NCBI GenBank assembly: GCA_900708905.1
Contig: CAADRB010000004.1
Coordinates: forward strand, 2,359,685-2,423,684
Source: Hymenolepis diminuta
Taxonomy: Eukaryota > Platyhelminthes > Cestoda > Cyclophyllidea > Hymenolepididae
DNA length: 64,000 nt
Direction of reading: 5' to 3'
The position numbers and the translations under genes were made by a program. Numbering within the stretch: position 1 is the stretch's first letter; each line of letters begins with the position of its first letter. Shown piece after piece: positions 40,211 through 50,159 of this stretch. A model generated the notes under the pieces. The model was not told the origin of the DNA and searched no databases. It saw only the letters and a program-made list of their open reading frames with translations.

Positions 40211-42589
40211 TTAGGAAATTGTCCCATCCTCCTGCAGCCAACGCCTTTCTAGTTCTTTCAACTCCCTTTGTCTTCGATTAAAGCTATCCTCATCCGAAGT
40301 AACTACCATTTCTTGAATATTCCGCAATTGCTCATCAATTTTAACACACTTTGCATTGGGCGATAGAACATCCTGGTCGTTCGCTTCTTCAATAACCGAC
40401 TCTACAACGTTTTCTGATTCTCTATCCAGAGACCACTGTTCTAGCCATCGAGAGTGCTTCAACAAGCATGGAAGAGGAATATATTCGCCCCGAACAGCGT
40501 TTAATAGATGTATACAGGGTAATCTCCATTGAAGATTGAATGGACATGAGCAATTTCGAACCGAATGGTCTGAGAAAACATCCGTCTGAGAACATGATGG
40601 TTCCTCGAGATGTCTAATCAGCACAGATGCGACAGGATCGGAAAGAAGACGCAAAAGAGATTGTATATCCTCAGGTTGACCACGAAGATCAATGCTACGA
40701 ACTCCATCATCTTCCACTCTCGATGGAGCAGCAAAATCCAGGAGCCTCTTTGCAGAAGCATCTAAGTCATCTACGGTGTGCGGAAGTAAGGATTCAAGAT
40801 GCCTCAGAAATTCAGAATTGCGATTAGTTATGCCGAACGTCAGCTTATCCAGCCTTAAATGCTCAGCCCAATGATCGGCAAAAGGAAGCAACGTCTCTTC
40901 CAGAACCTGATAAAACGACGGACCGAGATTACTAATTCTTTGAAGAGAAGAGGCGTATTCTTCTGGATCATGGGTTGTCACAGCACTGAAGAATTCATCA
41001 AAGATAGCCTTTCTGTGAAATTTCGAAAACCTTGGATGTTTAAGACTATCCCTAACGTTGGATAACACACTGTCTCGATAAAACAATATCCGAGCCAGGG
41101 GAAATTCCATTTGTATTACGGAACAATTTAGTGGAAGTGCGTCTACAAAAATCGTTTCGATATCGTCCAATCTCGATCTCATTAAATTTTTGAAAGAGTG
41201 AAGAATTGGCATTAAATTTCCCATAAATTCATAATCTAATACAAAGGAGTACATCACAGTTCGGCTCTCCAGCTTTCTATCAATAACTGAGAAATTGTAA
41301 GCCCATAAAGATGGACAGCCAAATTGGCGAATTTGTAGGACTTCAGGATAGAGATTAAAAGCTTTAGCCAGAGTTGGTGTGGTAAAGGATATTACATGTC
41401 GTTCACCTATTTCATCCGAAATTACATCTGCAAATCCTTCATTTTCAAGATGCTTCAGGGTGAATTCAGGAGTATGCCGGGAGGGACGTTTGGGTTTCAG
41501 TTTCCGCTTTAAATTTCGAACCTCGGCAGTTGTCATACAAATATCAAATTTATCTAAAAAAATAAGATGGTGTTATTAATGAAATTATCGGGGATGCCTT
41601 GAATGAACTGTTTAATGGTAATTTCGTGTTCGTTTTTCTTAATTAGAGCCTTGACAACGGACTGTTGTTCAAAAGTAAGACGACGTTTACTTCGATAGAG
41701 ATTCCCAGACGCTCCTGAAATTGGATGGTTGTGTCGCATTTCGAATCGGTTGATATGCAAAGCATTATTACGACAAGAGATGAATATTGCAGACCGACAT
41801 CCTGTGCGAAATGACCTATTTTTTCAGAAAAAATAACGGCAAATCCTAAATGGCATACCTTCTTTCAGACTTTTCATTCGCAGCTTCCTTTTTATAACCA
41901 TAGTGGAAACACTCATATGCCAGCTTCTTGTAAACTAAATCCCGATATTCTAAGTCATCTTTTGGCCATGGACAAGTATGACGTTTCGTATAAACACATC
42001 CGGTTTTCTAAAACTGAGCATAAATTAAGAAGCTATCAACTTACAGCTTGAAATTCTTCCATTTTCTCCTCAAGCTGACGAAACGAACTGAAAACCATAG
42101 TAGGGAACATCTCTGTAAACTGATTTGTGTAATCGGCTATAACAGAATAAGCTGAAAAAATGTAATTATAAGCATGTGCACGCATTTACGTTCTAATTTT
42201 GGTTTCGCAGGTCGTATAACTATGTTATGATTGTGAAGCATGTGGAATTTCGAGACGTAAAGAAAGCCATTTCGACAGCCGACTGTAAAAAATGATTCGC
42301 AACAGGAGCCGTATCTATTAATTGTAACAAAAAGTGTTCCAAAATTACTTTGGCTTGCTTTCAGCACAAACGTATTGAATAGATTTATAAACCAAGGTCT
42401 GGCGGTGTTGATGACACTCGGGAAAGTGGAATGTTCGTTTGAAGATGTACTGTAATTCGGTTTGCTAAAAATATTATATTTAAAATGAATGCCAACTTCC
42501 TGGAAGGCTTCAAATGCTGTCTGAAACTCAGCGAAGCTGCTATAACCCTTCCCCGAAAAATGCGCGGCGAATATCTCCGAAAAATCCAT
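40211..42589 (-). CDS. FAR1/MULE-transposase-derived SWIM zinc-finger protein (ZSWIM1/3-like), five exons
   Basis: Exons on the minus strand are 42589-42190, 42151-42045, 42007-41859, 41815-41598 and 41553-40211. They join without a frame break into 738 residues. Introns are 38, 37, 43 and 44 bp; the last starts GC, not GT (CAAG/GCATCC). Residues 35-125 hold a FAR1-like module ending GCRNGFLYVSKF then HNHN. A second, similar module (about 172-250) has paired Cys (CVYTKRHTC), then TGCRSAIFISCR and HNHP. TTAEVRNLKRKLK (about residue 299) is the linker usually found before a MULE transposase core. The core (360-460) keeps the fold-like order, but the first catalytic Asp position reads IRQ, VD is kept near 429, and the usual CxxH is FYRD. 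A SWIM finger CxCx9CxH sits at 626-640. MULE proteins cut and paste DNA; this one looks domesticated, probably DNA-binding in the nucleus. The start is the first ATG after an in-frame stop. Confidence 0.88.
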
Positions 42590-44236
42590 CCAATGCAAAA
42601 GGTCAGAATATTAGAATTCGCACTTCACCAAACACGCTTTAAAACGGTTACAGTCATCATGTGGTTTTGAACTCATGTTATTCTTTACCTATGATATAAT
42701 TATACTTAATTCAAATATTTTAATCAGCTACTTTATTTATTAATTTAGCATTTCTATCAAGAATTTAAAACAGTTTCATGGTATGTAGTTTATCATGAGT
42801 AGACCGTTTTTACTCAATTTCCTCGCTATGCCGATGTAATAAATTTAATATATACAGCTCAGGAGCTTTGTGAAAGCATAATCTAATAAGTATTGAATTT
42901 ATTATCGCATTTTTGCTTTTATATAGTGTGCTGGAATTTCCGCCATGTAGGTCTTGAATCAATAGGTTTCGCCTTGGTGATAATATACAAAATTTATGAG
43001 TAGAAGACTATTTCTAGCTTTGAATATTTCACACGAATGGCAAGGTAGTTTTTGCTGTATTAACTGAAAACAGCTGTGTAAGCTGAATCCAGAGAGTCCT
43101 TTATAGGAGTGCTTTGGTTTCCGAGTCATATTTGAGAATGTGAGAGGGAATTAAAGATAGTTGGTACACTTTTGAAGTAGAGAAGGGAAGTTCGTAAAGA
43201 GAGATTGCTAGAGAGGGCAGATGTCAGTCAACACCTGGCGATCGCAAATGCTATGTTTACGATAACTGCATCCGTGTGTAGGTGTGTGGATTTGCACAGG
43301 GATACTTATCCAGATGTCAGTTACCACATGCAGAAATACGACAATCAGATATGACTGACGTCAAACGAAGAGATGTTTGTATACAAACTCTAATTTGGTT
43401 ATTATTGGATTAGGGTGACTTCCGGACCCCCTCCGTATTGATCTAGTTGCATGAGTGGCTTGACTTACTTCTCTGAAGTCCATACATTATTAATATTATT
43501 GTCGGTAATGCATATTCAAGCATAACATCCATCCCATGTTATCTGAACTGCAAAATTTTCATCCATGCATAATAATTCACTTTTTTGCTCTCGAGAAAAA
43601 AAATAATTTAAAGTTTAGCACATCCATGCTGCTGCGTCCGAAACAGTTTAGGTTCTGTAATATCAACGAAATCTTATCCGAATACATTGATTTAGTTCCA
43701 GATTCGATGAGCTGTAGCCTAAATGTTTTTTCTAAGATGTTTTTGTACTATTCCAGTAGTCAGATGCTTTCAGTAAAATCTTTTTTCTAATATTTTTCCA
43801 TGATTAAAAATGTTACGTCCAAACCAACAAAAAATGTGCAAACTTTATTCAGTTTTATTGGCAATAAAAATAAAACAATTAAAAATATGCGGCTAAATGC
43901 AGTATATTCAATAAAGAGATTGTCCAACTATTTCAACAATCGTTCGCAAGGTTGGGCTAAGTGATTGAAATCTGCGCCTCATAAGTGTTTAATGCGTATC
44001 ACTATTGCAAGTGGGTTTTTTTTACTTATATCGAGTTATTTCTCAACAATTGTGTTTTTTAAAAAAATGAAGCAATAGCTCGCTTATTTGTTGGGTGATT
44101 ATTTCTTTGTACATTTCGGGCAGTTGAGATATAATGTAGTCCCAGTAGTATGTTATTTCCATTTATATAAAAATTGTTTTTGTAATTTTATATCATTTAC
44201 TAAAGTACTTATATAGAAATTAGAATTTTATAGGAA
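42590..44236. other. Intergenic region between divergent genes
   Basis: The minus-strand SWIM gene and the plus-strand YIPF3 gene diverge from this 1.6-kb region, so promoters of both probably lie here. A dispersed repeat (family B) occupies about 43215-43475. No coding exon is supported; the open frame 43536-43790 has no visible homology. Confidence 0.55.
43215..43475 (+). repeat. Dispersed repeat family B, copy 2
   Basis: Aligns over about 260 bp with 60330-60620. Shared blocks are a CACCTGGCGATCG-like start, a GTGTGTG stretch with GATACTTATC (or GATACCTAATC), ATGACTGACGTCAAACGAAG (or ATGACTAACGTCCAATGAAG), TTGTATACAAA (or TTGTATATAAA) and a CCTCCGTATTGATCT (or CCTCCGAACTGATCT) end. It may be a SINE or the remnant of an LTR; no coding capacity. 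Confidence 0.65.
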
Positions 44237-45208
44237 ATGCTTCCAAGTTATACCGACGAATCTTCTCCTCAAACCATCCAGAGGAGTACTTCTCGACCAA
44301 ATATGGCAACATCGGAACTGTTTTCTGCACTTTCCGCATCGGTAAACATTTTTAATTTATTTCTTATTTCTCCTTTTTATATAGGTATGGTCAGAGGGTA
44401 AAAAGCGAGCTGAATCAGCTTATCAAAACTTTGCAAAAATTGACTCCTTACGCCCATTCTTTGATGTTGATCCCAAGGAAGTCCTTGGAAGGATCTTAAA
44501 TTCTGTTAATCCACGTCCACCTTATAATTTAGATGCGACTAACACAGATCTCTACGGTCCATTCATGGCTTGTCTTACACTGATAGCTGTTATTCTGTTT
44601 GAAATGAAGTTATCTAACCACCAAGTGGTAGGGTGTTGTTTTTAGCTCCCTCATTCCTCCCCTTTAGCAAGAGGGCACACTAATGGGATCAGCATTTTTA
44701 ACCTGTTTTGGTTATTGGTTGTTAGCTTCTGCTATCCTCCTATTGATCTGTTACCTTGGAAATTCGCAGATAAATTTTGTACATCTTCTTTCGTCAGTGG
44801 TATGTTATTTATAATTTCACCATGATAATACACTATTTAGGGGTACGGAATGTGTTCTACTTGCGTTGTTCTATTTATCTGCGCTGCTATTCACAAAGGA
44901 GCATCAGAAACGATATTTTTCCTGCTATGGATTCTAGTGTGCGGCTTATCAGGAACTAAAATGGTGATGCTGTAAATTTTACTGATTTGATCTCTCTAGG
45001 CCATGATAATGTGGACAAATATATCCAAAAAAACACCACGTTTGGCTGGATGTTTCTTGGCTCTCACTTTGCACATGTTCTTTGTCATCTATCTTCACTT
45101 TGCCTACCATGCAATCGTTCAAGGTAATTTTAGAACACCTTCCTAAGAAATATTTCTTTAGATATCTCTAATGTCATATCACCAGCAGGTAATAGTAAAG
45201 GTAACTGA
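44237..45208 (+). CDS. YIPF3: YIPF3-type Yip1-domain membrane protein, six exons
   Basis: Exons are 44237-44341, 44385-44627, 44668-44799, 44841-44963, 45000-45123 and 45162-45208, giving 257 residues. All five introns are tiny (36-43 bp). The order of landmarks matches YIPF3: NLDATNTDLYGPF before membrane segment 1 (about 92-107), QEGTLMGSAFLTCFGYWL opening the next exon, GYGMCSTCVVLF, and near the end LHMFFVIYLHFAYHAIV. Five hydrophobic segments lie at about 92-107, 123-146, 161-176, 184-199 and 217-240. Family members are multi-pass cis-Golgi proteins that work with YIPF4 in Golgi structure. It is shorter than human YIPF3 (about 350 aa), mostly in the N-terminal cytosolic part. The last exon adds about 15 unconserved residues. 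Its ATG lies 3 nt after ttttatag, an acceptor-like site, so a 5' UTR intron or spliced-leader addition is likely. Confidence 0.92.
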
Positions 45209-45365
45209 TAGACAGTTTAATCAACGACCTTGAGCTAACCTTTTGTATGTGTACATCTAGATGTCAAAATACCCATGGCGAATCCATAACCCAAATAACT
45301 TGTCGAATTTTGATTTCTTTCCTTGGCTTTGTTTTTAATAATAATATTATTGAAACTAATTGCGC

Positions 45366-45371
45366 TTTATT
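45366..45371 (-). terminator. Poly(A) signal of the XTBD gene
   Basis: AATAAA on the minus strand lies about 60 nt beyond the stop codon at 45432-45434. A second overlapping candidate (AAAATAAAC) sits at the stop itself. YIPF3 ends tail-to-tail about 220 bp away. Confidence 0.5.
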
Positions 45372-45431
45372 CTCATAGTCCTTTCAATGTGTATATAAGT
45401 ATACAAGTCTGTGGTTAGAATACAAAAGGGT

Positions 45432-45738
45432 TTATTTTATATGCAGAGTCTTAAAACCCACTTTGCCCATATATACGCTGTCGATGACTCCGTCACCATA
45501 TTTTCGAATCTAAAGAAATAATAAGGGTTAAAAAAGTATCAGTCACCTCTGACATGATCTTTTCTGGATAGCCACAACCGTATAGTTCGTGGTTTATAAA
45601 GCAGTTGGAGAGAACCGTAAGCCTCTCCCTGTCCAGAACGTTATAGTTTTTCTCCAGAAATGCCTTGCGGACTCTCCATTCTGTTGGATTTTCAAATGTG
45701 CGGCGCATCGCTTCTATCTCCTCAGTGTGATTGTCCAT
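45432..45738 (-). CDS. XTBD-domain protein (CDKN2AIP/NKRF N-terminal-like), two exons
   Basis: Exon 1 is 45738-45547 (64 codons) and exon 2 is 45509-45432, separated by a 37-bp GT-AG intron in phase 0; the product has 89 residues. The sequence carries the XRN2-binding domain pattern: TEWRVRKAFLEKN, then LDRERLTVLSNCFINH, then GCGYPEKIMSE. In CDKN2AIP, CDKN2AIPNL and NKRF this small helical domain binds the nuclear 5'-3' exoribonuclease XRN2. Here the domain fills nearly the whole protein, as in CDKN2AIPNL, which is only slightly longer. No RNA-binding domain follows. The gene faces YIPF3 tail-to-tail. A broken copy lies just upstream at 46448-46715. The start is the first ATG, matched by the ATG of the pseudogene copy. 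Confidence 0.87.
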
Positions 45739-46447
45739 TACGGCTTTCCGAATTGAGATTTTCGAATTCTTCGCGCATTGGAAGGGTAAAATTTTTGGTT
45801 AGGCTTAACAAGTTGTTGCAAGCGGCAAAAAAAAACTATTTTTACTACCAAAATTCCAAATTCTTTTAGAGATCGAAAATATCATATTTGTAATAACAGT
45901 AGTTTGATTAAATTACGACTTGTTATTTATAATTACTTTCGAACTAAATGATATTATTTATTATTATTTAGTTTGTATTGGCATAGCGGATTCTATATTG
46001 TTTTATCTTCAATTACTTTCAGACAAAGTAGCACTAATCATTCGCGAAAATAATGATTTCATTATGATGAATGGCAATTAGATATAAGTTAAGATCTAAA
46101 TTCCAGAATAGTAATTTTTCGTAATGTAACTTCTGAATTTCTTTTTTGCACTTCTTATCTTTGATTGAAGTTTTATTTACCTATTTGAATGAAATTAGAT
46201 TCGACTTAATAAATCCCTAAAGTTTATTTCGGGGAGTAAAATGGTCTTATGAAGCTTTCTTAATCAAAGAATTAATCATTTAAATTAGGATAGATTATAT
46301 TAAATCTATATTTGTTCTATTATTAATGCATGGTTCCAATTTCCTTTGCGGCCTGCATCTCAACATCCCTTAAACCTGTTGACAATGCCTGCGAATAGAG
46401 AATTCAAAAAGTTATTTAAATGTAATGCTGTAAACGCCCTATCTATA
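45739..46447. other. Spacer between XTBD gene and its broken copy
   Basis: AT-rich, no coding exon seen. It should carry the promoter of the intact minus-strand XTBD gene. Confidence 0.5.
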
Positions 46448-46715
46448 TATACACAGTTGATAATTTGTCGCCCTGTTTTCGAATCTAGGGAAGGTATGTA
46501 GGTTTAAACTACGCTAACTACCTCCGATATGATATTATCTGGATAGCCACATCCGTGAAGCACAGGGTTTATGGAACATGTGGAGAGCACTATAAGTCTT
46601 TCTATGTCCAGAATTTTATAGTTTTTTTCTCCAAGAATGCCTAACGGACTTGCCATTCTGTTAGATTTTCAAAGTATCTCCCCATAGCTTCAAACTTCTG
46701 GGTGTGGTCAATCAT
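46448..46715 (-). pseudogene. Tandem duplicate XTBD pseudogene
   Basis: Read on the minus strand from ATG 46713-46715, it begins like the intact gene (HTQKFEAMGRYFENLTEWQV). It then hits a TAG where the intact gene has Lys, and an extra A in a run of seven shifts the frame just after AFLEK. In the new frame it continues with a DIERLIVLST segment and HGCGYPDNIISE, a GTAGTT donor, an intron of about 52 bp and a second exon starting IRKQGD, soon closed by TAG. Because the intron is kept in the same place, this is a DNA-level duplicate, not a retrocopy. Divergence is substantial, so the copy is not recent. Confidence 0.85.
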
Positions 46716-47248
46716 CACGATATTTTGATTCAAGACTTTGCAAATAAGTGGTTGTTAAATAGCGGGACAAAATATTTCAAATACCATAACCAAAAATCCA
46801 TTCAGAATTTAAAAATTTTGAATTTACTATAGTGACCGGTGGTTAGTAAATTGGATGAACAGAACTTTTTATTTCGTTAACTACAAAACTTTTGCTCAGG
46901 CTTAATTTCAATGCTTTATGCCATCCCCTTATGGGACTTAAATTATATACTTGATCATAACTTATTACATTTGGCAGTAAAGTTTACAGCACATCCGCAT
47001 TTCATATCTTCTTCATGTTGAAGCCCCACAGCTTGGCAGAGAAATAAAAATCTTGTTCAAGTTAAATAACATCAGCAAAGAGTAACGAAAACTTTGCACT
47101 TTTATCCCCGCTCTACTACCCGATATTCATGATGAATTTCGGGATCAGCTGTTCCGAAAAGCAAGAGAGAAACATGAAATCCTCTGAAGGAAGATTCTAC
47201 AAAGAACCGGCCTTTTTTTGACCTCTGCGTTTACAGTATCCGCTTTAG
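46716..47248. other. Region before the isolated exon, possible coding scrap
   Basis: Plus strand 47098-47188 reads FIPALLPDIHDEFRDQLF and then a Lys/Arg/Glu-rich tail to TGA. It looks more protein-like than the surroundings, but no donor site links it to the exon at 47249. Otherwise AT-rich. Confidence 0.3.
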
Positions 47249-47590
47249 GAAACTTTGGAAAACGAGGAACTAGTAGAACTCGTTAAAAGCATGCAATATC
47301 TGATGGCGACATTAAATAAAATATACATATTTATACGGAATCTTCACATTGAATTCCAGTCGACCCTACCCAGGTATCTGGACACAGTTATTTTAGATCA
47401 CGTGGATAAATGGTGGAGGGGCAAACAGCACGCAGTCCTCAGAAATCAATCTAGTCTCGGAAAAGTCAGCATTACAAGAGTTATAGCAGCAAATTCAAAA
47501 CTCGCAGCTTTAGTAAGTGAACTGCAAAGGTCTAGAACAAGGGAATCAAAATCCAAATACTTCAAATCATCCCCCCTTCCCAGCAGTTGA
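47249..47590 (+). CDS. Putative terminal coding exon, unidentified protein
   Basis: After acceptor cgctttag (ending 47248) the phase-0 frame ETLENEELVELVKSM runs 113 codons to TGA 47588-47590. Base composition is clearly less AT-rich than the flanks and codon use looks protein-like. The sequence is helical and charged, with FIRNLHIEFQSTLPRYLD, then DHVDKWWRGKQHAVLRNQ, a possible helix ALVSELQRSRTRES and a Lys/Ser-rich tail. There is no ATG near the start, so this would be a last exon with earlier exons upstream, or a fragment of a mobile element. I do not recognise the family. Confidence 0.45.
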   Translation, partial: ETLENEELVELVKSMQYLMATLNKIYIFIRNLHIEFQSTLPRYLDTVILDHVDKWWRGKQHAVLRNQSSLGKVSITRVIAANSKLAALVSELQRSRTRESKSKYFKSSPLPSS

Positions 47591-49945
47591 TGGGACCCTA
47601 ATGCAGTCGTTTATCTGTTTTAGAGAAATGAAGCTAATTTTTAAAAAATTTGGTTGAATAAAATATTTCTTCAAACCGAATAGTGGTGGGTACCGAGTTA
47701 CTAGTGCTTGAGATTTTTGCCCGCCAGGGGTGGGCCTGTTTTGAGATAACACGAATCATGGAGACTGGGAAACGGTTGCCATGCATGCTTCAATGTGCAT
47801 TCGCATTCAAATCATTTATTGTAATAAGCACCTAGAGATAAACAGGAGAAACTGCGGAAATGCGTTCCAGTTATAGAGGTTAATTCATGGGAAAAAAGGT
47901 AGACTGAAACTGAAAGAATCACCTGAATGTACCCACGAAGAAGAAAAAGCTCGTCAGGGAAGGTAACTGCACCAACTTAAGGACTCAGGCGAATCAGAAA
48001 AGAAGTTTTACGAAGGAGGGAGTGGATAACAAGGCGAAATCATTATTTAATGCGAGAAAATTGCTTATTAAATAGTCCCCTTTGGGAAAATTACATTTTC
48101 ACTGTTTGTGTCTGCAATATTTCCCATGGACCTTCGATTTATTTATTGGTCCGTTTGCATTTTTCAAGGTTAGATTTAAGGTTCGTTTTGTGCCCAGCTG
48201 ATTCGTGTGTGCGTTCTTTTCCATCTCTATCTTGGAAAATTGGGATATCGGACTTGTAGATCATAAAAGTAACAGAGATGAGATAGCTAAAATTTCAAGT
48301 TAGAAGAGTTCCGTAAGCTGTGTGGTTTTAAATAGTTAATCAACTTCCCATATTAATTGTATGATAAATAAGCTCTGGACTTTGTAAACGTAAATGTGAC
48401 CGGGAAACGATGAGTAAAAATTGAAATTTGAATATTGATGCAAGAAGTAAATTACAAACAACCTGGAATTGTGTTAAGACACTTTTAGTGGTCTGACTTT
48501 AAATTCTACTTCTTGTTGACCACCCATTCTTTACTCATTGAACTGCTTTGTTGTTCTTTGCATTCAGGTGCATTCTAATGATGAAAAATTGTGATAATTG
48601 ACTAGCAGTAGATGCTAAATGAATCACAAATAAGTAAAAGTTTCAACTGATTTCAATACTGTAAGTTCTAGCTTAGTTCAGCAAAATGCTATGCATGACT
48701 GAGGATGAGAGTGGTGCAATTTCACATATTAGCTTTCTTTGCCATCAAACAAATTATTATTGGATTGTGAAATAAGTGGCCATGAAACTACAAGGAACTC
48801 CACGTCTCATCTCACGAAAATCGCTGCAATTGTTTCCCAAGCGTCTTGAAAACTATCTACCGACAAAAATGAACATCCAGGTATACATTAAGTGTTAAGG
48901 GCTAAGTGGTGCAAATTTGCAACCCGCGCTTCAGAGATAACTTGCCATCTCAAGAAAGAAAACTTCTTATTTAACCTTCCTCTCCGTTGGGCAACTGTAA
49001 TATTTAAAGCCATACATCTTTGCCTACCTACATCTCTCCTCTAATAATTGGAGGAAAGGAGTGTTTAACATATCTCCAATCTGAGTCAAAGAGTTATAAG
49101 CGAAATGCTAGATTCTCTTCCCTCATCTCTCAAAGATATGAACTCATTTGTATAATCAGTATAATAGACATTGACTTTATAAATACACTGGTAGTTGCGC
49201 TTTTATTTAATTCATCTAACAAAATGTCACATCAAAAGGTATGATTTAGGCAGGGGGTACAGAGCTAACCACCTAATAAACACTGAATAGGGGGAAAAGG
49301 TAAATTAAAATACTTTAATCTTGAAACCATGATTTCTGCACAACTCCAATTGCGACTAAGTAGATATCAATTGTTTTCACTTTCTTAATCTGATATTTGA
49401 CAATTAAGTTCAAATTTGTCTGATTGAGGATAAAAACTAACACCAAGCTTAAAAGATTCGATAGTGATGACACTCTTAGCTTTAGTGCTGCACAGTCGTT
49501 AGGAGGTATAAGCAAGCGAGACTATTTCTATGGTAACGTAAGGCCTAATTTGTAAACCCGAAAATGATATTTGAATTTCCAACTACAAAGATGAAATGTA
49601 TAAATAGCCGAGGTATATCTCGAAGTTTATATATTCGATACCTTTCAATTAAAAAGCATGGTTTAGCTAGCCCGCTTAAATCAAACGCTGGATAAGACTT
49701 ATCAATTTTACCGAATCTCAACAACGGTCACCCAGTGTTTTAGTACACATGAGGTAGTCGAACAGGGCTAGAAAATACTCAATCTTCAAGGTTGAAAGAT
49801 GCAAGTTTAGTAAAAACTGAAATTTCATGAAAAATACCGTTCCTAACCCCAGAGCCCATACCTTTTGCCCAGTTCTTTCCTAATCATAGCGGCTTATCAC
49901 TCCAGGATAATAATATTAACTCCCATGTACGTTTAGAAAACCATT
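47591..49945. other. Non-coding region, nothing supported
   Basis: AT-rich; open frames 48050-48259, 49020-49244 and 49315-49515 have no visible domain, splice context or composition shift. Confidence 0.5.
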
Positions 49946-49949
49946 TTCC

Positions 49950-50150
49950 AACACCCATCTTAGATAATGGCATCATGGAGCCCCTCTGGTAAGAGACTCG
50001 AATTCTGCCACCCCCTATGTTAATCAGACTTAGCCAGTACGGTTGGCCACTCCGCTCACGAGGTGTGTGCAGATGGGAATCGGACCCGTAACCATTGGCA
50101 TGGAGACTGCACGGTAACCAATATGCCCCTAACGAACTACTACCTCAGGA
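49950..50150 (-). repeat. tRNA-derived SINE-like element, best-preserved copy
   Basis: On the minus strand, box A TGGTTACCGTGC (50120-50109) and box B GGTCCGATTCC (50086-50076) are 34 nt apart. Box B differs by one base from the consensus GGTTCGANTCC. The body matches copy 1 at 10.5 kb for about 200 bp, including ACTGGCTAAGTCTGATTAAC and GGCAGAATTCGAGTCTCTTA, and the tail GATGGGTGTTGGAAAATGG continues towards 49945. Confidence 0.8.
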
Positions 50151-50159
50151 TATTTCCTT

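Noticed and set aside
40627..41579. Several plus-strand open frames
   Set aside because: Antisense shadows of the SWIM-gene exon 5.
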